This document shows, one piece after another, positions 10,244 through 18,087 of a stretch of DNA of 64,000 bases. The position numbers and the translations under genes were made by a program. The stretch is taken from NCBI RefSeq assembly GCF_014652915.1, contig NZ_BMZS01000008.1, positions 276,402 through 340,401 on the forward strand. Direction: 5' to 3'. This DNA comes from Thalassobaculum fulvum (lineage in GTDB: Bacteria; Pseudomonadota; Alphaproteobacteria; Thalassobaculales; Thalassobaculaceae). The notes under the pieces are model-generated. The model did not search any database and had not been told where the DNA came from. It was given only the letters and a program-made list of their open reading frames with translations. The stretch's first letter is position 1. The number at the start of each line of letters is the position of its first letter.

Positions 10244-10582
10244 GTGAAACTGATCAAGGCCATCTTCAAGCCGCACCGGCTCGACGCCGTGCGCGAGGCC
10301 ATGGGCGAGGTCGGCATCCAGGGCATGACGGTGTCGGAGGTGAAGGGCTTCGGGCGCCAGAAGGGCCAGACCGAGATCTACCGGGGCGCCGAGTACCAGG
10401 TCTACTTCGTGCCGAAGGTCCAGCTCGAGACCGTGGTGCCGGACGAGCTGGCCGACCGGGCGGTCGAAGCGATCGCCGCGGCGGCCCGCACCGACCGCAT
10501 CGGCGACGGCAAGATCTTCGTGCTCGACGTCGACCGGGCCGTGCGCATCCGCACCGGCGAGGAGGGCGACGAGGCGCTGTAG
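10244..10582 (+). CDS. glnK: nitrogen regulatory protein P-II (GlnK/GlnB)
   Basis: A 112-residue PII signal protein. The family features are all present: N-terminal MKLIKAIFKPHRLDAVR, the GFGRQKGQTEIYRGAEY T-loop with the uridylylation tyrosine at residue 51, Gln39 for 2-oxoglutarate/ATP binding, and the TDRIGDGKIFV segment near 90. It senses ATP/ADP and 2-oxoglutarate, and gates AmtB. The start is GTG 10244 with TGAGGAGG just upstream, overlapping the amtB stop codon. The order amtB then glnK is the reverse of the E. coli arrangement. The gene is convergent with the next LysR gene, one base apart. Calling it GlnK rather than GlnB rests on linkage to amtB. Confidence 0.92.
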   Translation: MKLIKAIFKPHRLDAVREAMGEVGIQGMTVSEVKGFGRQKGQTEIYRGAEYQVYFVPKVQLETVVPDELADRAVEAIAAAARTDRIGDGKIFVLDVDRAVRIRTGEEGDEAL

Positions 10583-10583
10583 G

Positions 10584-11528
10584 TCAGGACCGGCGGGCGT
10601 CGGCCACCAGCGAGCGCGCCTCCCAGCGGCCGGACCGGACCGCATCGTCGACCAGGTCCAGGATCAGGCCGCGCATGGTCTCCAGCGCGAAGGTCGCCGG
10701 CCGCCCGGCCATCTCGCACAGGTAAAGGGTACGGGTCATCTCCGGCTCGACGATCGGCCGGACGTGCAGGGCGCCGGACTGCAGGTGCTCCTGCATGATC
10801 AGCGTGGTGCCGACCAGGCAGCCGAGGCCGGCCACCAGCGAGCCGCCGATCGCCTGCAGCGAGTTCATCTGCAGCATCGCCCGGCTCTCGAGCTTCTTGA
10901 GCAGCCCCGGGTCGTCGATGATCGCCCGCGTCGACAGGCCCGGACGCAGCGACAGCAGGGGCAGCTCGAGCAGCTCGGCGAAGGCGATCGGCGCGTCGGT
11001 GCCGCCGATGATCTCCCGCCGGCCCAGGCACACCAGCCGCTCCTCCAGCACCGGCGTGGTCTTCAGCGCCGGCTCCGCGGTCGGGTTGTAGACCAGGGCG
11101 ATGTCCACGTCCGAGTTCACCAGATGCATCACGATCGAGCCGGACAGGCCCTCGGTCAGGCACAGCCGCAGCTTCGGATAGTCGGCCAGCACCGCGCGCG
11201 CCAGCGGCACCCCGATCGCCTTGACCACCGAGTGCGACAGGCCGACCGAGACCTCGCCGGATATCTCGCCGTCGGCTTCGCGGATGTCGCGCTCGGCCGC
11301 CGCCATCGCCTTCAGGATCGACTTGGCATGGGCATAGAGCCGCTCTCCGGCCGCGGTCGGCTGCAGGCCGCGCGGCTTGCGCACGAACAGCGGGGTCGAC
11401 AGCTCGGCCTCCAGGTTGGCCAGGTGGTGGCTCAAGGCGGACACCGCCACGCGCGCATGCTGGGCGGCGTTCGACAGGGTTCCGTGTTCGTAGATCGCGG
11501 TGAAGTACCGTAGTTGCCGGACGTCCAT
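10584..11528 (-). CDS. LysR-family transcriptional regulator
   Basis: A 314-residue LysR regulator. The start used is ATG 11528 (MDVRQLRYFTAIYEHGTL), which gives the standard LysR N-terminus; an in-frame ATG 12 codons upstream is less likely. The helix-turn-helix spans about residues 18-40 (LSNAAQHARVAVSALSHHLA). The effector domain begins near residue 90 (GEVSVGLSHSVVKAIGVPLA). The N-terminus is similar in style to Nac/Cbl-type regulators, but this is only an impression. It is divergent from the CaiB/BaiF-TRAP gene run, which is the natural candidate for its control, while its 3' end abuts glnK. Confidence 0.88.
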   Translation of the reverse strand: MDVRQLRYFTAIYEHGTLSNAAQHARVAVSALSHHLANLEAELSTPLFVRKPRGLQPTAAGERLYAHAKSILKAMAAAERDIREADGEISGEVSVGLSHSVVKAIGVPLARAVLADYPKLRLCLTEGLSGSIVMHLVNSDVDIALVYNPTAEPALKTTPVLEERLVCLGRREIIGGTDAPIAFAELLELPLLSLRPGLSTRAIIDDPGLLKKLESRAMLQMNSLQAIGGSLVAGLGCLVGTTLIMQEHLQSGALHVRPIVEPEMTRTLYLCEMAGRPATFALETMRGLILDLVDDAVRSGRWEARSLVADARRS

Positions 11529-11637
11529 CGGTTTCTCGATTTTCGAACACAACGTTACAATCACTATAATTTTCCGACAGGTCGGGCAACGTTAACCTGC
11601 CGAAGGGAACCACACCGCGCGACGGAGCTGCCGGCCG
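11529..11637. promoter_or_regulatory. divergent promoter region with TATAAT box
   Basis: This gap between the LysR gene and the CoA-transferase gene is A+T-rich. On the + strand there is a perfect TATAAT at 11565-11570, with only a poor -35 (TTCGAA) near 11542. The octamer CAACGTTA occurs twice, at 11550-11557 and 11587-11594, flanking the -10 box. The repeated octamer is a candidate site for the adjacent LysR protein. Both assignments are inferences. Confidence 0.45.
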
Positions 11638-12807
11638 ATGGACGCGAACTTCAGGCCGCTCGACGGCATCCGCGTCGTCGAGATGAGCCACATGATAATG
11701 GGGCCGTCCTGCGGCATGTTCCTGGGGTTCCTGGGTGCCGAGGTCATCAAGGTCGAGCCGCCTGCAGGCGACAAGACCCGCAGGCTGGGCGGCATGGGCC
11801 GGCCGATGTTCCCGCTGTTCAACCGCGGCAAGAAGTCGGTCCAGCTCGACCTGACCACCGAGGCGGGGCGTGCCGCGCTCGACCGGCTGCTGGCGACCGC
11901 CGACGTGTTCGTCGAGAACTTCCGCGACGCCTCGCTGTCGAAGATGGGCGCCGATCTGGAGCGCCTGCGGGCCACCTACCCCGGGCTGATCGTCGCCTCT
12001 CACAAGGGCTTCCTGCAGGGGCCCTACCAGGACCGCACCGCCCTCGACGAGGTGGTGCAGATGATGACCGGGCTCGCCTACATGACCGGACCGAGCGGCC
12101 GCCCGCTGCGCGTCGGCTCGTCGGCCAACGACATCATGGGCGGGCTGTTCGGGGCGTTCGCGGTCTTGGCCGCCCTGCTGGAGCGCAAGGAGACCGGGCG
12201 CGGCCGCGACCTGCGGATCGGCCTGTTCGAGAACTGCCTGCTGCTGGTCGCCCAGCACATGGTCCAGTTCGAGCTCGAGGGCCGCAACCCGCCGCCGATG
12301 CCGGAGCGGGACTTCTCCTGGCCGGTCTACGACATCTTCGACACCGCCGACGGCCGCCAGATGTTCGTCGGCGCCGTGACCGAGGGACAGTGGTCGGCCT
12401 TGTGCGACCTGCTCGGGCTCGACGCGCTGAAGGCCGACCCGCGGCTGCAGACCCGGCCCGACCAGATCGCCGCGCGGTCGTGGACCATCCCGATCGTCGC
12501 GAAGGCGATCGCCGACCGCGACTCGCGCGAGCTGGAGCGGGCGTTCGAGGCGATCGGCATCCCCTACTCGCCGATCGCCCGGCCCTGCGACATGTACCAG
12601 GACCCGCACGTGATGCGCCCGGGAGGCCTCGCCACCTCGCGGCTGCCCGACGGTACCAGCTTCCGGGCGCCGTCGCTGCCGTTCGAGGTCGACGGCGTGA
12701 TGCTGGCCGGCGGCGGCGACCTGCCGGCGGTCGGCGACCATACCGACGCGGTCCTCGGCGCACTCGGCATGAACGCCGCCGCGATCGCCGCCGCCCGCGG
12801 CACCTGA
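11638..12807 (+). CDS. CaiB/BaiF family (class III) CoA-transferase
   Basis: A 389-residue class III CoA-transferase, which moves CoA between carboxylic acids. The N-terminus RPLDGIRVVEMSHMIMGPSC and the segment GAEVIKVEPPAGDKTR are typical. The catalytic aspartate is expected in TALDEVVQMMTGLAYMTG, around residue 140. The later small domain carries the usual GLFENCLLL and PSLPFEVDG segments. It is first in a run with a TRAP transporter, which suggests that the imported acid is activated to a CoA thioester; this is inference. The frame is open far upstream and downstream in other phases, but the ATG at 11638 matches the family start. Confidence 0.88.
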   Translation: MDANFRPLDGIRVVEMSHMIMGPSCGMFLGFLGAEVIKVEPPAGDKTRRLGGMGRPMFPLFNRGKKSVQLDLTTEAGRAALDRLLATADVFVENFRDASLSKMGADLERLRATYPGLIVASHKGFLQGPYQDRTALDEVVQMMTGLAYMTGPSGRPLRVGSSANDIMGGLFGAFAVLAALLERKETGRGRDLRIGLFENCLLLVAQHMVQFELEGRNPPPMPERDFSWPVYDIFDTADGRQMFVGAVTEGQWSALCDLLGLDALKADPRLQTRPDQIAARSWTIPIVAKAIADRDSRELERAFEAIGIPYSPIARPCDMYQDPHVMRPGGLATSRLPDGTSFRAPSLPFEVDGVMLAGGGDLPAVGDHTDAVLGALGMNAAAIAAARGT

Positions 12808-12872
12808 TCATCCCGGGGCGGGCACCGGTCCGTCCCACCAATTCGCGTCAAGAACCCAACGGGAGGAAGATC

Positions 12873-13865
12873 ATGAACAGGATCGCAGCTACCGTCGCAG
12901 CACTCGCGCTGTCGACCTCCATCGCCGGGGCGGCGTCGGCCGCCGAGACCATGCGCTGCAGCCACCAGCTGCCGCCGCCTCACCACATCGCCAAGGTCAT
13001 CGACCGCTGGGCGGCCGAGGTCGAGACGCTGTCGGGCGGCGAGATCGACGTCCAGGTGTTCGGCGCCGACAGCCTGGTGAAGGCCAAGGACAACATCCTG
13101 TCGACCGCCAAGGGCGACATCGAGTGTGCGTTCTCGCTGAACTTCCAGTGGGGCAAGACGCTGCCGCTGATGAACGTCACGCTGGGCCCGTACACCATGT
13201 CGTCGATCGCCGCCTGGAAGAAGTGGCCGACCTCCGAGGCCGCCGCCTTCCTGGAGGAGAAGCTGTCCGAGAAGGGCGTGAAGAACGTCGCCTGGATGTT
13301 CATCACCAACACCAGCGTGTTCACCTCCAAGGGCAAGGCGCTGATCACGCCGGAGGACTTCAAGGGCATCAAGATGCGCGGCATCGGCCCGTCCTTCGAC
13401 CGGGCGCTGAACGCCATGGGTGCGGCCACCGTGTCGATGCCGGGCAGCGAGGTCTACCAGGCGCTGGCGGCCGGCGTGATCGACGCCGCCATCACCGACG
13501 TCGCCGCCGCCTGGTCGCGCAAGTACTACGAGGTCCAGGACCACATGACCGTGGTGCCGGTGCTGGCGGCCTACGTCCACGGCTACGTCAACCCCGCCTG
13601 GTACGCCAAGCTCAGCGACAAGTCGAAGGCCGCCCTCAAGCAGGCCGGCGAGAAGGCCGCCGGCTGGGCGCTCGAGGCCTCGCAGGAAGCGGCCGCCGCA
13701 GCCCCGCAGCAGCTCGCCGACAAGGGCGTGAAGGTGCACATCGCGACCGACGCCGAGAACGCCGCGTTCAAGGCGATCATGCAGCCGGCCTACGCCGAGG
13801 GCTTCGAGAAGGAGACCGGCGCCGAGGGCAAGAAGCTGCTCGAACTGGTCGCGAAGATCCAGTAA
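12873..13865 (+). CDS. dctP: TRAP transporter substrate-binding protein (DctP family)
   Basis: A 330-residue periplasmic binding protein. Signal peptide: MNRIAATVAALALSTSIAG with a cleavage site after AASA. The mature part shows the DctP fold, including the carboxylate-binding arginine segment FKGIKMRGIGPSFDRAL near residue 165 and the following VSMPGSEVYQALAAGVIDA. It captures an organic acid and hands it to the DctQM permease. GGGAGGAAG precedes ATG 12873. It follows the CoA-transferase after 65 bases. A stable hairpin follows its stop codon and precedes dctQ, which is common after binding-protein genes and keeps their transcript abundant. The substrate is unknown. Confidence 0.92.
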   Translation: MNRIAATVAALALSTSIAGAASAAETMRCSHQLPPPHHIAKVIDRWAAEVETLSGGEIDVQVFGADSLVKAKDNILSTAKGDIECAFSLNFQWGKTLPLMNVTLGPYTMSSIAAWKKWPTSEAAAFLEEKLSEKGVKNVAWMFITNTSVFTSKGKALITPEDFKGIKMRGIGPSFDRALNAMGAATVSMPGSEVYQALAAGVIDAAITDVAAAWSRKYYEVQDHMTVVPVLAAYVHGYVNPAWYAKLSDKSKAALKQAGEKAAGWALEASQEAAAAAPQQLADKGVKVHIATDAENAAFKAIMQPAYAEGFEKETGAEGKKLLELVAKIQ

Positions 13866-13866
13866 C

Positions 13867-13888
13867 TGCGGGTCATGACGGACCCGCA
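13867..13888 (+). promoter_or_regulatory. intercistronic hairpin between dctP and dctQ
   Basis: TGCGGGTC at 13867-13874 pairs perfectly with GACCCGCA at 13881-13888 around a 6-base loop. It begins right after the dctP stop. An in-frame ATG at 13875 lies inside the loop, which argues against that ATG as the dctQ start. The likely role is mRNA stabilisation or partial attenuation. Confidence 0.55.
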
Positions 13889-13910
13889 TGACCGACCCGG
13901 GGAGGGAACC

Positions 13911-14408
13911 GTGCCCTCCCCGGCCGACACTCCCTGGCCGCTGGCCGCGGCCAACGCGGTCTCGATCGCCGGCGGGGCGCTCGGCGCCCTGCTGATCGTC
14001 GTGGTTCTGGCCATGACCACGGTCGGCGTGTTCAGCCGCTACGTGCTGTCGCGCCCGATTCTCGGGATCGACGAGGGCACCGGCTTCCTGGTCGTCGCGA
14101 TCGTCATGCTGGGAGCGGCCGAGGCCCTGCGCAAAGGCGACCATATCCGCATCGACCTGCTGGTGGACGTCGTCGGGCCGCGAACCCGCCTCGTCCTCGA
14201 CCTGTGGGCCCATGCCGCCGTGCTGGCGTTCGCGGTGCTGCTGTTCCGGACCGCCTGGCACACGGTGAGCTTCTCGCACTCGTTCGGCGCCTATTCGGAC
14301 GGCTACCTGGCCCTGCCGCTGTGGATCCCGCAGTCGGCGATGCTGGTCGGGGCCGTGCTGCTCGGCCTGCAGGCGGTCGCCGGGCTGGTGCGGCAGGTGT
14401 GGCGGTGA
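13911..14408 (+). CDS. dctQ: TRAP transporter small permease subunit (DctQ family)
   Basis: A 165-residue small TRAP membrane subunit with four predicted helices: ALGALLIVVVLAMTTVGVFS, FLVVAIVMLGAAEAL, AAVLAFAVLLFRTAW and QSAMLVGAVLLGLQAVAG. The conserved FSRYVLSRPILGIDE and ALRKGDHIRIDLL segments fit DctQ. I place the start at GTG 13911, which has GGGGAGGG four bases upstream. The in-frame ATG 13875 is buried in a hairpin loop. DctQ bridges the binding protein and the large channel subunit. Unusually, dctM does not follow directly; a 292-base gap filled with a paired palindromic repeat intervenes. Confidence 0.88.
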   Translation: MPSPADTPWPLAAANAVSIAGGALGALLIVVVLAMTTVGVFSRYVLSRPILGIDEGTGFLVVAIVMLGAAEALRKGDHIRIDLLVDVVGPRTRLVLDLWAHAAVLAFAVLLFRTAWHTVSFSHSFGAYSDGYLALPLWIPQSAMLVGAVLLGLQAVAGLVRQVWR

Positions 14409-14453
14409 GCATGCGATCCCGCACGATGCGATCCGGCCAGACGCCCCCCTCCC

Positions 14454-14594
14454 TGACGTCATTCCGGGGCGGGCCGCGCGAGCGGCACGCATCCGGAACC
14501 CACCGGTGGCTGCTGCGTCTGCCGCCGACGCTGCCCGTCGCTTCGTGGGTTCCGGCTCGCCCACGCCGACGCGTGGACGTCCGGAATGACGTCA
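14454..14594. repeat. paired palindromic repeat, variant A, copy 1 (inverted layout)
   Basis: Two related units face each other between dctQ and dctM. The outer arms are a perfect 14-bp inverted repeat, TGACGTCATTCCGG at 14454-14467 and CCGGAATGACGTCA at 14581-14594. The inner arms read CCGGAACCCAC and GTGGGTTCCGG. In the other variant-A copies the GTGGGTTCCGG ends are outside and the CGTCATTCCGG ends inside, so this copy has the opposite layout. No gene is seen in 14409-14700 apart from this element. Confidence 0.85.
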
Positions 14595-14700
14595 GCAAAG
14601 GGGAAGCAAGGTCGCCCCGCACGAGCGAGCCGGCTCGAGGCGTACCGGCGGTCGACTGGCCCGTCCCGGAGCCGTCGCACCTGGCCCGGCGAGGGCGCCA

Positions 14701-15987
14701 ATGACGACCGTCCTGATCCTCGGCAGCCTGCTCGCCCTGCTGCTGACCGGCATGCCGATCTTCGCCGCCCTCGGCCTCGCCTCGCTCGGCGTGCTGATGC
14801 TGTACGAGGGCAAGATCTCCAGCATGGCGGACACCGTGTTCGCCAGCCTCGACAACCCGCTGCTCGCGACCATCCCGATGTTCGCCCTGATGGCGCACAT
14901 CATGATCAAGGCCAAGGTGGTCGACGACCTGTACGACATGGCCAACAAGCTGGTCGGGCACGTCAAGGGCGGGCTCGGCTTCGCCACCATCCTGTCGTGC
15001 ACGATCTTCGCGACGATCTCCGGCTCGTCGGTGGCGACCGCGCTGACCATCGGCTCGATCGCGATCCCGCAGATGCAGCGCTTCCGGTACCGCAAGCGCG
15101 ACACCTACGGGATCATCGCCGCCGGCGGCACGCTCGGCATCCTGATCCCGCCGTCCGGGCCGATGATCCTGTACGCGATCGTCACCAACGCCTCGATCGG
15201 CGCGCTGTTCCTGGCCGGGCTGGTGCCCGGGCTGCTGATGGCGGTGATGTTCGCCGGCTTCAGCTGGTTCCAGGCGAACGCCCACGGCGAGACCGTCGGG
15301 CAGGACTGGGCCGGCACGCGCGAGGTGCTGCGGGCGCTGCGCAAGTCGATCTGGGCGGTACTGATGCCGCCGGTGGTGCTGGGCGGCATCTATCTCGGGG
15401 TGTTCACCGCCGGCGAGGCGGCGGCGGTCGGCGCGGTCTACGCCCTGCTGGTGGCGCTGCTGGCCTACCGCAACGTCTCGTTCGCCGACCTGGTCGACTG
15501 CGCCTGGCAGACCCTGCGGACCAGCGCGATGCTGTTCATGATCATCGCGGCGGCCGCCCTGCTCGGCCACGCGGTCACGATCATCCGGCTGCCGGCCCAG
15601 CTGATGGAGGCGGTGACCGCGCTCGGCCTGTCGGAGACCGGGTTCATCTTCGCGGTCATGCTGACGATCTTCCTGCTCGGCATGTTCCTGGAGACCATCG
15701 CGATCATCCTGATCACCACGCCGATCATCCTGCCGGTTCTGATCGCCCTGCACATCGACCCGGTGTGGTACGGGGTCATGCTGATGATCAACCTGGAGCT
15801 GGCGCTGATCACCCCCCCGGTCGGCATGAACCTGTTCGTGATCAAGGGCGTCACCGGCGCCCCGCTGACCGACATCATGCGCGGTGCGGCGCCCTACGTG
15901 GCGCTGCTGCTGGTCGGGCTGGCGATCATCTGGGCGTTCCCCGAGCTGTCGCTCTGGCTGCCGCGAACGGCAGGGTTCGGGGGGTAG
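14701..15987 (+). CDS. dctM: TRAP transporter large permease subunit (DctM family)
   Basis: A 428-residue inner-membrane channel subunit with about twelve helices. Diagnostic DctM segments are present: TIPMFALMAHIM, CTIFATISGSSVATA, the GGTLGILIPPSGPMILYAI loop, and near the C-terminus LALITPPVGMNLFVIKGV. It performs sodium-coupled uptake of the acid delivered by DctP. ATG 14701 gives a standard start. The gene belongs with dctP and dctQ but is separated from dctQ by a palindromic repeat. Transcription probably still continues through, because no promoter is obvious in the gap, though the hairpins could lower dctM expression. The cupin gene follows after 78 bases. Confidence 0.93.
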   Translation: MTTVLILGSLLALLLTGMPIFAALGLASLGVLMLYEGKISSMADTVFASLDNPLLATIPMFALMAHIMIKAKVVDDLYDMANKLVGHVKGGLGFATILSCTIFATISGSSVATALTIGSIAIPQMQRFRYRKRDTYGIIAAGGTLGILIPPSGPMILYAIVTNASIGALFLAGLVPGLLMAVMFAGFSWFQANAHGETVGQDWAGTREVLRALRKSIWAVLMPPVVLGGIYLGVFTAGEAAAVGAVYALLVALLAYRNVSFADLVDCAWQTLRTSAMLFMIIAAAALLGHAVTIIRLPAQLMEAVTALGLSETGFIFAVMLTIFLLGMFLETIAIILITTPIILPVLIALHIDPVWYGVMLMINLELALITPPVGMNLFVIKGVTGAPLTDIMRGAAPYVALLLVGLAIIWAFPELSLWLPRTAGFGG

Positions 15988-16065
15988 CAGCGTTCCGGCA
16001 CTCGCGTTGCCGCCAGCACGGGGCCGTGGCAGGCTTCGGGAAAACGGGCGAACGGGAGGATCGTC

Positions 16066-16641
16066 ATGGCCGCGACCGTGGTCGACCGCTTCATCGACGA
16101 GGTCCGCTCGGCCGTGGCCGAGGCGCCGGACGCGGCCGCCGCCGTCGACCGCGTGGTGCCGCTGATGCGCACTCTCGCCGGCGACCGCTCGTGGATCCGG
16201 CCGGAGTATTACGAGGTCGATGCCGACCAGGGCTTCGGCATCGTGGTGCTGCACGAGGAACCGCAGGACGGCTTCCTGGTGGAGACCATCTGCTGGGCCC
16301 CGGGGCGCGGGGTGGCGCCACACGACCACCGCACCTGGGGCGTCGTGATCGGTCTCGACGGCCGCGAGGTCAACGTCGACTGGCGGCGGCTCGACGACGG
16401 CAAGGTGCCCGGCCGCGCCACGCTGGAGACCGCCGCCGAGACCGTGGTCGAGCAGGGCGTGGTGAAGACCTTCGCGCCGGCCGACATCCACAGCATCCGC
16501 AACGCGTCCGACCGACCGTCGCTGTCCCTGCACGTCTACGGCCGCAACCTCGCGAAGCTCGACCGGTCGGAGTTCAACCCGCTGGCCGGGACGGAGGCCC
16601 CATGTCCGAAGCGAGCCAAGAAGCAGGCCAACACCGAGTAG
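16066..16641 (+). CDS. cupin-fold metalloprotein, cysteine dioxygenase-like
   Basis: A 191-residue cytoplasmic protein with a helical N-terminus and a cupin barrel. The metal-site motif reads GVAPHDHRTWGVVIGLDG near residues 84-101, giving the H-x-H pair; a third histidine is probably in PADIHSIRNAS near 144. This pattern fits the COG5553 group of cysteine-dioxygenase-like proteins, some relatives of which oxidise thiols such as cysteine, 3-mercaptopropionate or mercaptosuccinate to sulfinates. The substrate here is unknown. GGGAGGATC precedes the ATG. Its end overlaps the MmgE/PrpD gene by 40 bases in another frame, so the two are co-translated. It lies in the run behind the TRAP transporter and CoA-transferase. 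Confidence 0.78.
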   Translation: MAATVVDRFIDEVRSAVAEAPDAAAAVDRVVPLMRTLAGDRSWIRPEYYEVDADQGFGIVVLHEEPQDGFLVETICWAPGRGVAPHDHRTWGVVIGLDGREVNVDWRRLDDGKVPGRATLETAAETVVEQGVVKTFAPADIHSIRNASDRPSLSLHVYGRNLAKLDRSEFNPLAGTEAPCPKRAKKQANTE

Positions 16642-18041
16642 AACCGGGCAGCGTCGCCGGACGGCTGGCGGCCTGGTGCGCCGGCCGCGGCAAGGTCTGG
16701 TCGGACCTGGCGGTCGGCCGCGCCCGCGACGCGGTCGAGGATACGATCGCCTGCATGATCGCCGGGGCGCACGAGGCGCCGGCGGTGGCGGCACGGCGGG
16801 CGGCCCTGGCCTGGGGGCGCGGCGGCGCGACCGCGGTCGGCACCGCCGGCCGGCTGTCGGCACCGGCCGCCGCCCTGGTCAACGGCACCGCCGCCCACAG
16901 CCTGGACTACGACGACATCTTCGTGCCGAGCTTCGGCCACGCCAGCGCGGTGCTGGTGCCGGCCCTGCTGGCGCTGGCCGAGGAACGCGGGCGGGACGGC
17001 CCGGCCCTGCTCGACGCCTACATCGTCGGCCTGGAGATGCAGGCGGCGGTCGGCGCCGGGGTCAACCGGGCGCACTACCTGGCCGGCTGGCACAGCACCT
17101 CGACGATCGGCTGCATCGGGGCCGCCGCCGGCTGCGCCCGGCTGATCGGCCTAGACGCCGAGGGCATCGCCCAGGCGATGGTGCTGGCGGTCAGCATGGC
17201 CGGCGGGACCAAGGTCCAGTTCGGCACCGCGGCCAAGCCGCTGCACGCCGGGCTCGGCGCCCAGCACGCGGTGCAGGCCGCCGTCCTGGCCGAGGCCGGC
17301 ATGACCGGCCGGCCGGAGGCGCTGGAGGGCCGGTTCGGCTTCCTGGAGCTGTACGGCGCCGGTGAGACCCGCGGCTGGGAGGGCCATCTCGAAGGCCTGG
17401 GCGATACGCCGGCAATCGAGACGGTCGGGCTCAACGTCAAGCGCCACCCGTGCTGCGGCTCGGCCCACAACACGCTCGACTGCGTGCTCGAGCTGCAGGC
17501 CGAGCACGGCTTCGCGGCAGCCGAGGTCGAGCGGGTCGACACCCTGGTCGGTTCGATCAACGTCCGCAACCTGATGTACGCCACCCCGCGCAACGAGATG
17601 GAGGCGCGGTTCTCGATGCCCTACTGCGTCGCGGCGGCCCTGCATCGTGGCCGGCTCAGCCTGGCCGACTTCCGGCCGGAGGCGGTGCGGCGCCCGGCGA
17701 TCGTCGCGATGATCCCGCGGATCCACATGACCGGCCGCGACCCGAAGGACGAGCCGACCGAGGCCGGCACCCGGCTGCCCCACGAGGTCCGGATCCGGCT
17801 GGCCGACGGCCGGGTCCTGGAGCGCGCGCGCACCTGGCCGCGCGGCGGGGTCCAGGCGCCGCTCGACGCCGAGGACCGCCGGATCAAGTTCGAGGACTGC
17901 GTGGCCCCGGTCCTGGGAGCCGACGCGGCGGCGACGCTGCGCACCAGCCTCGGCCGGCTCGACCGGCTCGCCGATCTGTCCGAGGTGACCGCCGCGCTGG
18001 CGCTTGCCGGGACCGGCGCCGCGGCCGGTGCAGCGGAGTAG
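16602..18041 (+). CDS. MmgE/PrpD family protein
   Basis: A 479-residue member of the MmgE/PrpD family, which includes 2-methylcitrate dehydratase, cis-aconitate decarboxylase and iminodisuccinate epimerase. Family segments: LVNGTAAHSLDYDDIF near residue 95, GWHSTSTIGCIGAAAG near 160, KPLHAGLGAQHAVQAA near 205 and KRHPCCGSAHNTLD near 278. The start is ATG 16602 with GGAGG just upstream, inside the end of the cupin gene. The exact reaction (dehydratase, decarboxylase or isomerase) cannot be told from the sequence. As the last gene of the TRAP-linked run, it presumably acts on the imported organic acid or a product of the cupin enzyme; this is inference. The stop lies in a 13-base tandem duplication. 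Confidence 0.88.
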   Translation: MSEASQEAGQHRVEPGSVAGRLAAWCAGRGKVWSDLAVGRARDAVEDTIACMIAGAHEAPAVAARRAALAWGRGGATAVGTAGRLSAPAAALVNGTAAHSLDYDDIFVPSFGHASAVLVPALLALAEERGRDGPALLDAYIVGLEMQAAVGAGVNRAHYLAGWHSTSTIGCIGAAAGCARLIGLDAEGIAQAMVLAVSMAGGTKVQFGTAAKPLHAGLGAQHAVQAAVLAEAGMTGRPEALEGRFGFLELYGAGETRGWEGHLEGLGDTPAIETVGLNVKRHPCCGSAHNTLDCVLELQAEHGFAAAEVERVDTLVGSINVRNLMYATPRNEMEARFSMPYCVAAALHRGRLSLADFRPEAVRRPAIVAMIPRIHMTGRDPKDEPTEAGTRLPHEVRIRLADGRVLERARTWPRGGVQAPLDAEDRRIKFEDCVAPVLGADAAATLRTSLGRLDRLADLSEVTAALALAGTGAAAGAAE

Positions 18042-18062
18042 CGCCGCAGAGTAGCGCCGCAG
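18037..18062. repeat. 13-base tandem duplication at the MmgE/PrpD stop
   Basis: AGTAGCGCCGCAG occurs twice in direct succession (18037-18049 and 18050-18062). The first copy contains the TAG stop codon, so the duplication leaves the protein intact. Confidence 0.7.
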
Positions 18063-18087
18063 GGCGGCGCCGGCCGGAGCCTGCGGA

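Noticed and set aside
14454..14594. A CRISPR array or insertion-sequence ends at the palindromic repeats
   Set aside because: There are only two facing units per locus, no spacers, no transposase, and the layout matches REP-type pairs.
14409..14700. Short frames inside the gap between dctQ and dctM
   Set aside because: They fall on the palindromic repeat and have no protein character.
14104..16863. A minus-strand frame of about 900 codons opposite the TRAP genes
   Set aside because: Antisense shadow; the plus strand encodes clear DctM, cupin and MmgE/PrpD proteins there.
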